The translations under genes were made by a program, and so were the position numbers. The notes under the pieces are model-generated. The model saw nothing but the letters and a program-made list of their open reading frames with translations. It was not told the origin of the DNA and did not search any database. Below, piece by piece: positions 1-7,642 of a DNA stretch of 64,000 bases. How positions within the stretch are numbered: the first letter of the stretch is position 1; every line of letters begins with the position of its first letter. This DNA is from DATKYQ01 sp035528415. GTDB taxonomy: Bacteria; Myxococcota; B64-G9. The stretch lies in contig DATKYQ010000064.1 of NCBI GenBank assembly GCA_035528415.1, positions 1-64,000 on the forward strand, read 5' to 3'.

Positions 1-139
1 GATGGTGATGCCCGGCGACAACGTGACGATCAAGGTAGCTTTGATCACGCCGATCGCGATGGAGAAAGAGTTGCGATTCGCCATACGCGAGGGTGGGCGC
101 ACGGTTGGTGCCGGCGTCATTACCGAGATCTTGGAATAG
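1..139 (+). CDS. tuf: Elongation factor Tu, C-terminal 45 residues (partial)
   Basis: The gene enters from outside the window and stops at TAG 137-139. The visible residues are the end of EF-Tu domain 3: MPGDNVTIKV, then the RFAIREGGRTVGAGV stretch and the ending ITEILE. EF-Tu delivers aminoacyl-tRNA to the ribosome. Its position directly upstream of rpsJ is the usual str-to-S10 junction, and only 26 bases separate the two, so they are probably co-transcribed. Identity is certain although most of the protein is not visible. Confidence 0.97.
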   Translation, partial: MVMPGDNVTIKVALITPIAMEKELRFAIREGGRTVGAGVITEILE

Positions 140-165
140 TCACTGTGGACTAGGGTGAGCAAATC

Positions 166-474
166 ATGAATATTCAGAAAATCCGTATTCGGCTGAAAGC
201 CTACGATCATAAGTTATTGGATCAATCGGCCGGAGAGATCATCGACACTGCCCGCCAGACCGGGGCAAAGGTGTCGGGCCCGATTCCCATGCCGACCAGG
301 ATCAGTCGCTATACCGTGCTGCGCTCGCCCCACGTTGACAAGAAATCCAGAGAGCAGTTCGAGATTCGCGTCCACAAGCGGCTTCTGGATATACTCGAGC
401 CGACCCAGCAGACGCTGGACGCTCTCATGAAGCTCGATTTGTCGGCGGGTGTCGACGTCGAGATCAAGACCTGA
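166..474 (+). CDS. rpsJ: 30S ribosomal protein S10
   Basis: 102 residues, the normal S10 length. It begins NIQKIRIRLKAYDH and has the GPIPMPTR and SPHVDKKSREQFEIRVHKR segments that mark the family. S10 sits in the 30S head and, as NusE, also takes part in transcription antitermination (known for the family). ATG start 25 bases after the tuf stop. First gene of the S10 operon here. The next gene is rplD rather than rplC, which is unusual (see findings). Confidence 0.98.
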   Translation: MNIQKIRIRLKAYDHKLLDQSAGEIIDTARQTGAKVSGPIPMPTRISRYTVLRSPHVDKKSREQFEIRVHKRLLDILEPTQQTLDALMKLDLSAGVDVEIKT

Positions 475-488
475 GGTGGAGGTCGGAT

Positions 489-1112
489 ATGCCAACTGTA
501 GATGTTTGGAACCTGGATCACGAGAAGGTAGGCACGCTGGAACTGGCCGATGACGTTTTTAGTCAGGCGTCGCGACCCGACCTCGTCTCGGACGTGGCCA
601 GGTGCCAGATGGCCCGCATTCGTGCAGGCTCCGCCAGCACGAAGACCCGCGCCATGGTGAGCGGGACCGGAGCCAAGCCTTTCCGGCAGAAACGCACCGG
701 CCGCGCGCGCCAGGGCACCCTCCGGGCGCCGGGCCAGCGTGGCGGCGGAGTGGCTTTTGGGCCCCGGCCGCGCAAATATTCGCCGAAATTGTCCAAGAAG
801 GTGCGCCGGCTGGCCTTGCGTGCATTTCTCAGTGACCAGGCCCGGGAAAACAAACTCTTCGTGGTCCGTGAGTTCGATCTGCAGGAGATCAAGACCAGCC
901 ACCTGGCCAAGGCCATCACCAAGTTCGGGCTTACGAAATGTCTGCTGGTTGACAACAAGGACAACCAAAAGCTGAAGCTTTCGGTCCGCAACCTTCCCCG
1001 GGCCGCCTGCAGAACCGTTGCCGGCCTGAGCCTGCTGGAACTGTTGCGCTACGACGCGCTGCTGATCAGCGAGCGCTCGGTCAAGCAGCTCGAAGGAGCA
1101 CTGAAGCCATGA
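489..1112 (+). CDS. rplD: 50S ribosomal protein L4
   Basis: 207 residues, the usual L4 length. The long basic loop that reaches into the exit tunnel is visible (KPFRQKRTGRARQGT, then GQRGGGVAFGPRPR), followed by the KVRRLALRAFLSD helix and LLVDN. A GGTGGAGG ribosome binding site lies at 475-482, 6 bases before ATG 489. The gene follows rpsJ by 14 bases with no rplC in between. The last codons overlap rplW by ATGA at 1109-1112, which implies translational coupling. Confidence 0.98.
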   Translation: MPTVDVWNLDHEKVGTLELADDVFSQASRPDLVSDVARCQMARIRAGSASTKTRAMVSGTGAKPFRQKRTGRARQGTLRAPGQRGGGVAFGPRPRKYSPKLSKKVRRLALRAFLSDQARENKLFVVREFDLQEIKTSHLAKAITKFGLTKCLLVDNKDNQKLKLSVRNLPRAACRTVAGLSLLELLRYDALLISERSVKQLEGALKP

Positions 1113-1399
1113 AGTTGCCGGAAGAGATCATTCTCAGGCCGATCGTCACCGAGAAGACCAACACCCTTCAGGAGAAGAACAACCAGGTGGTTTTCCGGGT
1201 AGCCAAGGGTGCCAACAAGGTTGACATACGCAGGGCGGTCGAGAAGCTTTTCAACGTCAAGGTCGTCTCGGTCAGTACCTACAGGACGCCCACCCGGCTG
1301 CGGCGTGTCGGCCGCAACGTCGGACGGCGGTCATCCTGGAAAAAGGCTGTTGTGCGCCTGCGCCAGGGTGACAAGATCGAGTTCTTCAGCGGCGTCTGA
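1109..1399 (+). CDS. rplW: 50S ribosomal protein L23
   Basis: 96 residues. The start MKLPEEIILRPIVTEKT matches the L23 signature 'I..P.vTEK'. The middle QVVFRVAKGANKVDIRRAVEKLF and KVVSVSTY segments fit the family. L23 lines the exit of the peptide tunnel and docks trigger factor and SRP (family knowledge). Start codon overlaps the rplD stop by ATGA. Ordinary member of the S10 operon. Confidence 0.97.
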   Translation: MKLPEEIILRPIVTEKTNTLQEKNNQVVFRVAKGANKVDIRRAVEKLFNVKVVSVSTYRTPTRLRRVGRNVGRRSSWKKAVVRLRQGDKIEFFSGV

Positions 1400-1415
1400 T
1401 AGGAACGAGGTAGCA

Positions 1416-2249
1416 ATGGGAATCAAGATATACAATCCGAGAACGCCCGGCCGGCGCAAGATGACCACCAACGATTTTGCTCCTCTGAACGGGGAAAGCA
1501 AGCCCGAACGGCGCCTGACTTCGCCCAAAAAGCGCTCCAGCGGCAGGAATAACATGGGTAGAATCACCGTGCGTCACCGCGGGTGCGGCCACAAGCGCAA
1601 GCTGCGCAAGATCGACTTCAAGCGCAAGAAGATCGAGGTTGCGGCCAAGGTCAAGGCTATTCAGTACGATCCCAATCGCTCGGCCCATATCGCGCTTTTG
1701 CACTACGTTGACGGCGAGAAAGCCTATATCCTCTGGCCGGTCGGTCTGGCGGTGGGCGATACCTTGGTGGCCAGCGAGCATGCAGATATCCGTCCAGGCA
1801 ACCACCTGCCGTTGAGAAACATGCCCTTGGGCACGGCCATTCACAACCTGGAGATCAAGCTTGGCAAGGGCGGACAGTTGATCCGCGCTGGCGGCTCGTC
1901 GGGGCAGTTGCTCGCCAAGGAAGGCAAGTACGCCCAGGTGCGCCTGCCCTCGGGCGAGGTGCGCAAGGTGCACCGCGATTGCTGGGCTAGCGTGGGCCAG
2001 GTGGGCAATATCGACCACGAGAACATCAGGATCGGCAAGGCCGGCCGCACGCGTTGGTTGGGCTGGCGCCCGTCGGTGCGCGGCGTGGCCATGAACCCCG
2101 TAGATCACCCTCACGGCGGCGGAGAGGGCCGCGCGGGGCAGGGCAACCCGCATCCGGTTTCTCCCTGGGGCATGCCGACCAAGGGTTACAAGACGAGAAA
2201 TAATAGGCGGACTGACAAGTACATCGTTCGCAGGCGGAAATCGAAATAG
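1416..2249 (+). CDS. rplB: 50S ribosomal protein L2
   Basis: 277 residues, typical for L2. It starts MGIKIYNPRTPGRR and contains the signature GVAMNPVDHPHGGGEGR near residue 225, the segment close to the peptidyl-transferase centre. The reading frame is open further upstream into rplW, but ATG 1416 has an AACGAGG binding site at 1403-1409 and is where L2 homology begins, so it was chosen. Lies 16 bases after rplW. Confidence 0.98.
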   Translation: MGIKIYNPRTPGRRKMTTNDFAPLNGESKPERRLTSPKKRSSGRNNMGRITVRHRGCGHKRKLRKIDFKRKKIEVAAKVKAIQYDPNRSAHIALLHYVDGEKAYILWPVGLAVGDTLVASEHADIRPGNHLPLRNMPLGTAIHNLEIKLGKGGQLIRAGGSSGQLLAKEGKYAQVRLPSGEVRKVHRDCWASVGQVGNIDHENIRIGKAGRTRWLGWRPSVRGVAMNPVDHPHGGGEGRAGQGNPHPVSPWGMPTKGYKTRNNRRTDKYIVRRRKSK

Positions 2250-2277
2250 ACCGCCGGACGTTGACGAGGAGCGAGAC

Positions 2278-2571
2278 GTGGCAAGATCAGTAAAGAAGGG
2301 TCCATTTATTGACGAGCACCTGATGAAGAAGGTTCTCGATGCGACGCGGACAGGCAACAAGAAGGTCATCAAGACCTGGTCGCGCAGGTCGACCATTATA
2401 CCGGAGATGGTCAGCCTGACTTTTGCCGTGCACAACGGCAACAAGTTCATTCCCGTGTTCGTCACCGAAAACATGGTCGGGCACAAGCTGGGAGAATTTT
2501 CCCCGACCCGGACATTCCGCGGTCATTCGGGTGACAGTAAATCCAGGCCCAGGCCAAGCAAGAAGGGTTGA
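2278..2571 (+). CDS. rpsS: 30S ribosomal protein S19
   Basis: 97 residues, GTG start at 2278 preceded by GAGGAGCGAG. S19 hallmarks are present: ARSVKKGPFIDEHL at the N terminus, KTWSRRSTIIPEMV, and the GHKLGEFSPTRTFRGH segment near the C terminus. It sits in the 30S head near the A-site tRNA and S13. Place between rplB and rplV is canonical. Confidence 0.98.
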   Translation: MARSVKKGPFIDEHLMKKVLDATRTGNKKVIKTWSRRSTIIPEMVSLTFAVHNGNKFIPVFVTENMVGHKLGEFSPTRTFRGHSGDSKSRPRPSKKG

Positions 2572-2620
2572 GCAGCTCCGGAAGCGTACCGGTGAACTCA
2601 GCTAGACGAGGACGAGTGCA

Positions 2621-3013
2621 ATGAGCCAGAGAAGAAAGCGCAGGAAAGAACTAGATGCCGAGCAGCGCGAGATGCAGAAGCACAAGCGCGGAAGCCTCCA
2701 CTATCTGCGGATTTCCCCGAGAAAGGTCAGGGCCGTGGTTGATACCATCCGCGGGCGGCAGGTCGAAGACGCCTTGGCAGTCCTCGATTTCACTTGCCGG
2801 GCGGCGGCCGTTCCGCTGGCGAAGATATTGCGCTCGGCCGTGGCCAACGTGGCCAATTCTGGAAACGTGGACATCGATACACTGGTGGTCAAGGAGATCA
2901 TGGTAGACCAGGGTCCGATGTTGAAGCGCTTCCGGCCGCGAGCCATGGGGCGCGCCAGCCTGATACAGAAAAAGACCAGTCACGTCCGCTTCATGCTGGA
3001 CGAGAGAAAGTAA
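2621..3013 (+). CDS. rplV: 50S ribosomal protein L22
   Basis: 130 residues from ATG 2621. The L22 core begins at about residue 22 with LHYLRISPRKVRAVVDTIRG and ends in the RPRAMGRASLIQKKTSHV loop that lines the exit tunnel. About 17 very basic residues precede the core compared with the usual ~110-residue protein. ATG 2672 would give 113 residues but has no good binding site, whereas 2621 follows GACGAGGACGAG, so the longer form is preferred with some doubt. Confidence 0.95.
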   Translation: MSQRRKRRKELDAEQREMQKHKRGSLHYLRISPRKVRAVVDTIRGRQVEDALAVLDFTCRAAAVPLAKILRSAVANVANSGNVDIDTLVVKEIMVDQGPMLKRFRPRAMGRASLIQKKTSHVRFMLDERK

Positions 3014-3024
3014 GGAGGCCGTTC

Positions 3025-3675
3025 TTGGGCCAGAAAGTAAACCCGATAGGGTTCAGATTGGGCTTCATCCGATGGTGGGAGTCGAAGTGGGTGTCGCGTA
3101 AAAACTACGCCAAGTGGCTTCACGAGGACATACGCCTGCGAAGATACATCCGCAAGCACCTCGAGCGGGCGGGCATCTCGCGCGTGTTCATCGAGCGAGC
3201 CGGAGACAAGGCCAAGGTCAACGTGTTTACCGCGCGGCCGGGCATCGTCATCGGCAAGCGCGGCGCCGGCGTAGAGAACCTGAAGAAAGAGTTGCAGAAG
3301 CTCGTTGACAGCGAGGTCTTCCTCAACATTCGCGAGGTTCGCAAGGCCGAGTTGGACGCCCAGTTGGTCGCCGAGAACGTGGCCAGCCAGCTTATCAACC
3401 GCGTGGCCTTCAGGCGGGCGATGAAGAAGGCGGTTTCTACCTCGTTGAAGTTCGGCGCCAAGGGCATCAAGATTCACTGCGCCGGCCGCCTGGGAGGAAG
3501 CGAGATGTCCAGGCGCGAGTGGTACCACGAGGGGCGCGTGCCGCTGCATACGCTCAGAGCAGATATTGACTACGGCTTGGCCGTAGCCAAGACGACCTAC
3601 GGCACTATCGGGGTCAAGGTGTGGATTTTCAAAGGAGAGATACTGGATACAACCCGGCGCACGTTGAAAGCGTAG
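3025..3675 (+). CDS. rpsC: 30S ribosomal protein S3
   Basis: 216 residues from a TTG start at 3025, chosen because the S3 N terminus (GQKVNPIGFRLGF) begins exactly there and a perfect AAGGAGG lies at 3011-3018. The frame stays open upstream inside rplV but carries no S3 homology. The KH domain motif PGIVIGKRGAGVENL and the C-terminal GRLGGSEMSRREWYHEGRVPLHTLRADIDYG region are clear. Use of TTG with a strong Shine-Dalgarno is worth noting. Confidence 0.97.
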   Translation: MGQKVNPIGFRLGFIRWWESKWVSRKNYAKWLHEDIRLRRYIRKHLERAGISRVFIERAGDKAKVNVFTARPGIVIGKRGAGVENLKKELQKLVDSEVFLNIREVRKAELDAQLVAENVASQLINRVAFRRAMKKAVSTSLKFGAKGIKIHCAGRLGGSEMSRREWYHEGRVPLHTLRADIDYGLAVAKTTYGTIGVKVWIFKGEILDTTRRTLKA

Positions 3676-3709
3676 GGGTTCGCCCAGGGACGCACCCAGG
3701 GAGAGAGTT

Positions 3710-4126
3710 ATGCTGCAGCCCAAAAAGGTAAAGTGGAGAAAGATACAGAAGGGAAAACGCCGGGGCATGGCCTATCGAGGCAGCAACCTGGCGTTCGGTG
3801 ATATCGGTATAATGGCTACGGAGTGCGGTTGGGTCACCGCGCGCCAGATCGAGGCCAGCCGTGTTGCGATCACACGCCATGTCAAACGCGGCGGCAAGGT
3901 GTGGGTGCGTATTTTTCCGGACAAGCCGCTGACCAAGAAGCCTCTTGAAACCAGGATGGGCAAGGGCAAGGGCTCTCCCGAGTACTGGGTGGCCGTGATC
4001 AAGCCGGGCCGGATCCTTTTCGAGCTGGAGGGAGTATCCGACGAGGTGGCGCGTGAGGCGTTCCGGCTCGCCGGGCACAAGCTTTCGGTGACAACCAAGG
4101 TGATCTCGCGAAGGGATGAGCTATGA
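3710..4126 (+). CDS. rplP: 50S ribosomal protein L16
   Basis: 138 residues, typical of L16. Begins MLQPKKVKWRKIQKG and holds the signatures FGDIGIMATECGWVTARQIEA and RIFPDKPLTKKPLETRMGKGKGSPEYWVAVIKPG, which contact the A-site region of the 50S. A GAGAGAG binding site precedes ATG 3710. Stop overlaps rpmC start by ATGA (4123-4126). Confidence 0.98.
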   Translation: MLQPKKVKWRKIQKGKRRGMAYRGSNLAFGDIGIMATECGWVTARQIEASRVAITRHVKRGGKVWVRIFPDKPLTKKPLETRMGKGKGSPEYWVAVIKPGRILFELEGVSDEVAREAFRLAGHKLSVTTKVISRRDEL

Positions 4127-4368
4127 AGGCCGGCGAGTACAGGGAGAGAACGATCGAAGAGCTACGACACTCGGAGGAGGATCTCAGGCAGGATCTATTC
4201 AACCTCCGCTTCCAGCATGCCACCGGGCAGTTGGACGACGTGTCGCGCTTGAAAGCCACCCGGCGCGATCTGGCGCGGGTGAAGACCATCATCCAGGAGA
4301 GCGAACTGGGCATCAGCCGGGTCGCTAAAGGCGAGGCCGCCGGATCTCCCGGGCGGGTCGAGGAGTAG
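4123..4368 (+). CDS. rpmC: 50S ribosomal protein L29
   Basis: 81 residues; L29 is usually 60-75. The two-helix core is visible: TIEELRHSEEDLRQDLFNLRFQHATGQLDD, then RLKATRRDLARVKTII. The last ~15 residues (GEAAGSPGRVEE) are an extra, probably disordered tail. ATGA overlap with rplP indicates coupled translation. L29 lies near the tunnel exit beside L23. Confidence 0.96.
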   Translation: MKAGEYRERTIEELRHSEEDLRQDLFNLRFQHATGQLDDVSRLKATRRDLARVKTIIQESELGISRVAKGEAAGSPGRVEE

Positions 4369-4371
4369 CTC

Positions 4372-4641
4372 ATGGCCAAGCGAGGCAGGGGTAATCCAAA
4401 GGTAAGGACGGGCAGGGTAGTTGGCGACAAGATGGAGAAGACGGTCGTGGTTGAGGTACACGCCAAGGTTCTGCACCCTGTGTACAAGAAATATGTGCAG
4501 CGACGCAGGCGATTCAAGGCTCACGATGCAGGCGGAGACTGTCGCCTTGGCGATCGTGTCGAGATCGTCGAGTCGCGCCAATACAGTAAGAGCAAGCACT
4601 GGCGCGTTCGCAAAGTGATCGAACGCGGAGTACAGGAATAG
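4372..4641 (+). CDS. rpsQ: 30S ribosomal protein S17
   Basis: 89 residues, normal size. S17 features: GRVVGDKMEKTVVVEV, HPVYKKYVQRRRRFKAHD, and GDRVEIVESRQYSKSKHWRV. An early 16S-binding protein with an OB fold. It starts 3 bases after the rpmC stop, with GTCGAGGAG just upstream as binding site. Confidence 0.97.
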   Translation: MAKRGRGNPKVRTGRVVGDKMEKTVVVEVHAKVLHPVYKKYVQRRRRFKAHDAGGDCRLGDRVEIVESRQYSKSKHWRVRKVIERGVQE

Positions 4642-4688
4642 TCGGGCGAGAGATCGGCCCGCAAGCGACAGGGAGATAGGAGACAGAC

Positions 4689-5057
4689 ATGATCCAGATG
4701 CAAACCATACTCAACGTTGCGGACAATTCCGGGGCAAAGCGCGTCGGGTGCATCAAGGTCCTGGGCGGATCCAAGCGCAAGTATGCCGGCATCGGTGATA
4801 TAATAGTTGTTTCCGTCAAGGAGGCACTTCCTGGCTCGAAAGTCAAGAAGGGCGAGGTTCGCCGGGCGGTGATCGTCAGGTTGGCAAAGGAGATCGGCCG
4901 GCCGGACGGAACCTATATCAAGTTCGACGACAACTCCGCCGTGCTGATTGGTCCCCAGAAGGAGCCCATCGGCACGCGCATCTTCGGGCCGGTGGCGCGT
5001 GAGTTGCGGGCCAAGAACTTCATGAAAATCGTCTCCCTGGCGCCGGAGGTGCTGTGA
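4689..5057 (+). CDS. rplN: 50S ribosomal protein L14
   Basis: 122 residues, the exact family length. Begins MIQMQTILNVADNSGAKRV and has the GDIIVVSVKEALP and KKGEVRRAVIVR signatures, ending FMKIVSLAPEVL. AGGAGACAG precedes ATG 4689. First gene of the spc part of the cluster; the 47-base gap after rpsQ shows no obvious promoter, so the two segments are probably one transcript. Confidence 0.98.
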   Translation: MIQMQTILNVADNSGAKRVGCIKVLGGSKRKYAGIGDIIVVSVKEALPGSKVKKGEVRRAVIVRLAKEIGRPDGTYIKFDDNSAVLIGPQKEPIGTRIFGPVARELRAKNFMKIVSLAPEVL

Positions 5058-5087
5058 GATCGGCCGGGTGTGGAAAGGGTTTGTGAA

Positions 5088-5414
5088 ATGGCAGTGAAGC
5101 TGAAGAAGAATGACATGGTTGTGGTGCTCACCGGCCGGGACAGGGGACGCCAGGGCAAGGTCCTTGATGTCCTGCGCGCGAAGCAACGTGTCCTGGTCGA
5201 AGGCATAAACATGGTCAAGCGCCACGTCAAATCCGGCAGCGATCCAAAGGCGCCACAGGGCGGGATCATCGAGGTGGCGGCGCCGATTCATGTCTCGAAC
5301 GTGAAGCTGGTATGCGGCAAGTGCAGTCAGCCGACGATGGCCGGGATAAGGCTGCTTGAAGACGGTAAGAAGATTCGTTTTTGCCGCAAGTGCAACGAGA
5401 GTTTGGATAAGTGA
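5088..5414 (+). CDS. rplX: 50S ribosomal protein L24, zinc-ribbon form
   Basis: 108 residues from ATG 5088; GTG 5070 in frame would add six residues without homology. KOW motif: KNDMVVVLTGRDRGRQGKVLDV. The C-terminal part holds two Cys pairs, CGKC near residue 76 and CRKC near residue 101, a zinc-ribbon arrangement found in many but not all L24 proteins. L24 is an assembly initiator on 23S rRNA. The presence of this form along with Cys-containing S14, S4 and L36 suggests a zinc-replete set. Confidence 0.96.
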   Translation: MAVKLKKNDMVVVLTGRDRGRQGKVLDVLRAKQRVLVEGINMVKRHVKSGSDPKAPQGGIIEVAAPIHVSNVKLVCGKCSQPTMAGIRLLEDGKKIRFCRKCNESLDK

Positions 5415-5470
5415 CCCGAACGGGACGTGCCTGAGGGCGTGCCAGAGGGCCCGCCGGAGGAATGCGAAAG

Positions 5471-6010
5471 ATGGCAAGGCTCAAGGAAGTGTACGATAAG
5501 GAAGTTATCCCGAAGATGATGAAGGAGTTCGGGTACAAGAACAAGATGCAGGTTCCGCGCCTTTATAAGATAGTCGTCAACATGGGTCTGGGCGAGGCCT
5601 TGCAGAACCCCAAAATCATCGAGTCGTCCGTCAAGGAACTCGCGGCTATCACCGGTCAGCATCCAGTGACGACGAAGGCGAAGAAGTCGATCGCCAATTT
5701 CAAGTTACGCGAGGGTATGACGATCGGGTGCAAGGTTACCGTAAGAAAGAAGCGCATGTACGAGTTTCTCGATCGTCTTGTAAGCGTTGCCATCCCCAGA
5801 GTGCGGGATTTCAAGGGTATTTCCGGGCGGGCCTTCGATGGCCAGGGGAGCTTCACGCTCGGGATCAAGGAGCAGATCGTTTTTCCCGAGATCAACTACG
5901 ACAAGATCGAGAAGATCAAGGGTATGAACATTTGTATTGTAACCACTGCCAAGACAGACGAGGAAGGCCGTGCCCTGCTGACTCACTTGGGCATGCCGTT
6001 CCGCAAGTAG
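5471..6010 (+). CDS. rplE: 50S ribosomal protein L5
   Basis: 179 residues from ATG 5471. ATG 5462 is in frame but only one base after GGAGG (5456-5460), too close to serve, while 5471 has 10-base spacing, so it was chosen. Family features: LYKIVVNMGLGEA, LAAITGQHPVTTKAKKSIANFKLREG, and IPRVRDFKGI, ending LLTHLGMPFRK. Binds 5S rRNA in the central protuberance. Confidence 0.97.
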   Translation: MARLKEVYDKEVIPKMMKEFGYKNKMQVPRLYKIVVNMGLGEALQNPKIIESSVKELAAITGQHPVTTKAKKSIANFKLREGMTIGCKVTVRKKRMYEFLDRLVSVAIPRVRDFKGISGRAFDGQGSFTLGIKEQIVFPEINYDKIEKIKGMNICIVTTAKTDEEGRALLTHLGMPFRK

Positions 6011-6047
6011 TTCGTGGCGGGCGAGGCAATAGCGAGGAGATGATTTC

Positions 6048-6233
6048 GTGGCTAAGAAATCAAAGATAGCCCAGGCGAAAAGGAAGGCGAAGTTCAAGGT
6101 GCGCCAGTACAACCGCTGTCCCTTGTGCGGGCGCTCACGGGCCTACCTGCGCAAGTTCGACATGTGCAGGCTCTGTTTCCGCAGCTTGGCGCTGTCAGGG
6201 GAGATCCCCGGTGTGACCAAGGCGAGCTGGTGA
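6048..6233 (+). CDS. rpsN: 30S ribosomal protein S14, zinc (type Z) form
   Basis: 61 residues, GTG start preceded by GAGGAGATG. The short form has two Cys pairs, CPLCG and CRLCF, in the RCPLCGRSRAYLR...MCRLCFRSLA zinc module, ending GVTKASW. Type Z S14 proteins are ~61 residues, whereas zinc-free forms are ~100. It sits between rplE and rpsH as expected. Confidence 0.97.
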   Translation: MAKKSKIAQAKRKAKFKVRQYNRCPLCGRSRAYLRKFDMCRLCFRSLALSGEIPGVTKASW

Positions 6234-6279
6234 CCGGTGGCACTGCTGCCGACAACCAGCCCGGACTAGGAGTTAAATT

Positions 6280-6678
6280 ATGAGTATGTCCGATCCCATT
6301 GCCGATTTCCTGACACGAATCAGGAACGCCTGCCAGGCGGCCAAGGACGAGGTGACCATACCGGCGTCCAACATTAAGGCACATCTGGCCGAGATCCTCC
6401 GCGAAGAGGGCTATATCGAGGATTTCACCAGGGTGCCCGACAAATTACAGGGCTTACTGGTCGTCAAGCTGCGTTACTCTGATGACGGCAAGACCGTCAT
6501 TCGCGGATTGAAAAGAGAAAGCCGCCCCGGGCGGCGCGTCTACGTAGGCAGCGACGACTTGCCCAAGGTTCGCAACGGGCTGGGCACCGCCGTCATTTCA
6601 ACGTCACGCGGCATCTTGACCGACAAGCAGGCCCGCCGTAAGAAGCTCGGTGGGGAATACTTGTGTTCGGTCTGGTAG
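6280..6678 (+). CDS. rpsH: 30S ribosomal protein S8
   Basis: 132 residues. Begins MSMSDPIADFLTRIRNA, and the C-terminal half has RVYVGSDDLPKVRNGLGTAVISTSRGILTDKQARRKKLGGE, the conserved S8 16S-binding segment, ending LCSVW. Translational repressor of the spc operon in E. coli (family knowledge); no equivalent leader structure was checked here. TAGGAG site before ATG 6280. Confidence 0.98.
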   Translation: MSMSDPIADFLTRIRNACQAAKDEVTIPASNIKAHLAEILREEGYIEDFTRVPDKLQGLLVVKLRYSDDGKTVIRGLKRESRPGRRVYVGSDDLPKVRNGLGTAVISTSRGILTDKQARRKKLGGEYLCSVW

Positions 6679-6711
6679 TCGTTCGGGCGGGTGGCCGGAA
6701 AGGAAGACGAC

Positions 6712-7251
6712 GTGTCACGGATAGGAAAAAAGCCAATTGAGGTTCCCGACGGAGTGACTGTCACCGTTGGCGAGAAAACGGTGACCGTTAAGGGGCCAAA
6801 GGGAAAGCTTGAAAGGCTGCTGCTGGCCGGTATTCAGTTGAAGTTGTCCGAAAATAATCTGCAGGTGATTCGCGAGAAGGACGACCGCGACAGCCGCGCC
6901 AAGCAGGGTTTGCTGCGGGCATTGGTGGCCAACATGGTAACCGGCGTCAGCAAGGGTTTCGAGCGGGCGCTGGTCATCAGCGGTGTGGGTTACCGGGCCG
7001 AGAAAACAGGCAATGACATAACGATGTTTCTGGGGTTTTCCCACAAGGTGGAGGTCACGATTCCCGATGGCATCGAAGTGCTGATCGATAAGCCCACTCA
7101 CCTGGTGGTTAAGGGAATCGATCGCGAGAAGGTGGGCCAGGTAGCGGCCAAGATTCGTTCTTTACGCCGCCCGGATCCCTACAAGGCCAAGGGCATCATC
7201 TACGAGGGCGAGAGGATCTTGCGCAAGGTCGGCAAGAAGGCCATCGGCTAA
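6712..7251 (+). CDS. rplF: 50S ribosomal protein L6
   Basis: 179 residues from GTG 6712, which gives the standard N terminus SRIGKKPIEVPDGVTV. GTG 6691 in frame would add seven residues; GGAAAGGAAG at 6698-6707 fits the 6712 start. The second-domain signature RRPDPYKAKGI(I)YEGERILRKVGKK is intact. L6 supports the factor-binding site of the 50S. Confidence 0.96.
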   Translation: MSRIGKKPIEVPDGVTVTVGEKTVTVKGPKGKLERLLLAGIQLKLSENNLQVIREKDDRDSRAKQGLLRALVANMVTGVSKGFERALVISGVGYRAEKTGNDITMFLGFSHKVEVTIPDGIEVLIDKPTHLVVKGIDREKVGQVAAKIRSLRRPDPYKAKGIIYEGERILRKVGKKAIG

Positions 7252-7270
7252 TACGGCTAGGAGAACAAGG

Positions 7271-7642
7271 ATGATACACAACCTAAGAGACAAGCAGGCC
7301 AAGCGGCTAAAGCGCCGGCGCAGGATCCGCGTGCGGGTTTCCGGCACACCCGAGTGCCCTCGCCTGAGCGTTTTCAGGAGCGCTAAGAACACCTTTGCCC
7401 AGGTTATAGACGACGAGAGTGGGCGGGTAATTGCGTCCGCCTCGACTCTCGACAAGGAATTGCGGGGCGCGCTCGGAGGCCTCAAGAAAGCAGAGGCGGC
7501 CGGCAAGGTGGGTACGCTTCTGGCCGAGCGTTGCTTAAAGAAAGAAATCAAGCGGGTCGTGTTCGATCGAAATGGCTACGCATACCACGGACGAGTGGCC
7601 CAGTTGGCCACAGCCGCCCGTGAGAAAGGGCTGTCGGTGTGA
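7271..7642 (+). CDS. rplR: 50S ribosomal protein L18
   Basis: 123 residues. Features: RRRIRVRVSGTPECPRLSVFRSAKNTFAQVIDD, ASASTLDKEL, and the C-terminal FDRNGYAYHGRVAQLATAAREKGL. Binds 5S rRNA with L5. AGGAGAACAAGG site before ATG 7271. Stop overlaps the GTG start of rpsE (GTGA at 7639-7642). Confidence 0.97.
   Translation: MIHNLRDKQAKRLKRRRRIRVRVSGTPECPRLSVFRSAKNTFAQVIDDESGRVIASASTLDKELRGALGGLKKAEAAGKVGTLLAERCLKKEIKRVVFDRNGYAYHGRVAQLATAAREKGLSV

Noticed and set aside
1209..1415. Long in-frame extension upstream of rplB through rplW
   Set aside because: L2 homology and a binding site begin at ATG 1416; the extension is an out-of-frame read of the rplW gene.
1386..2486. Long antisense frame opposite rplB and rpsS
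   Set aside because: Typical shadow frame of a GC-rich gene; no motif and fully explained by the + strand ribosomal genes.
2794..3024. In-frame extension upstream of rpsC through rplV
   Set aside because: S3 begins at TTG 3025 with a perfect AAGGAGG; upstream codons have no S3 homology.
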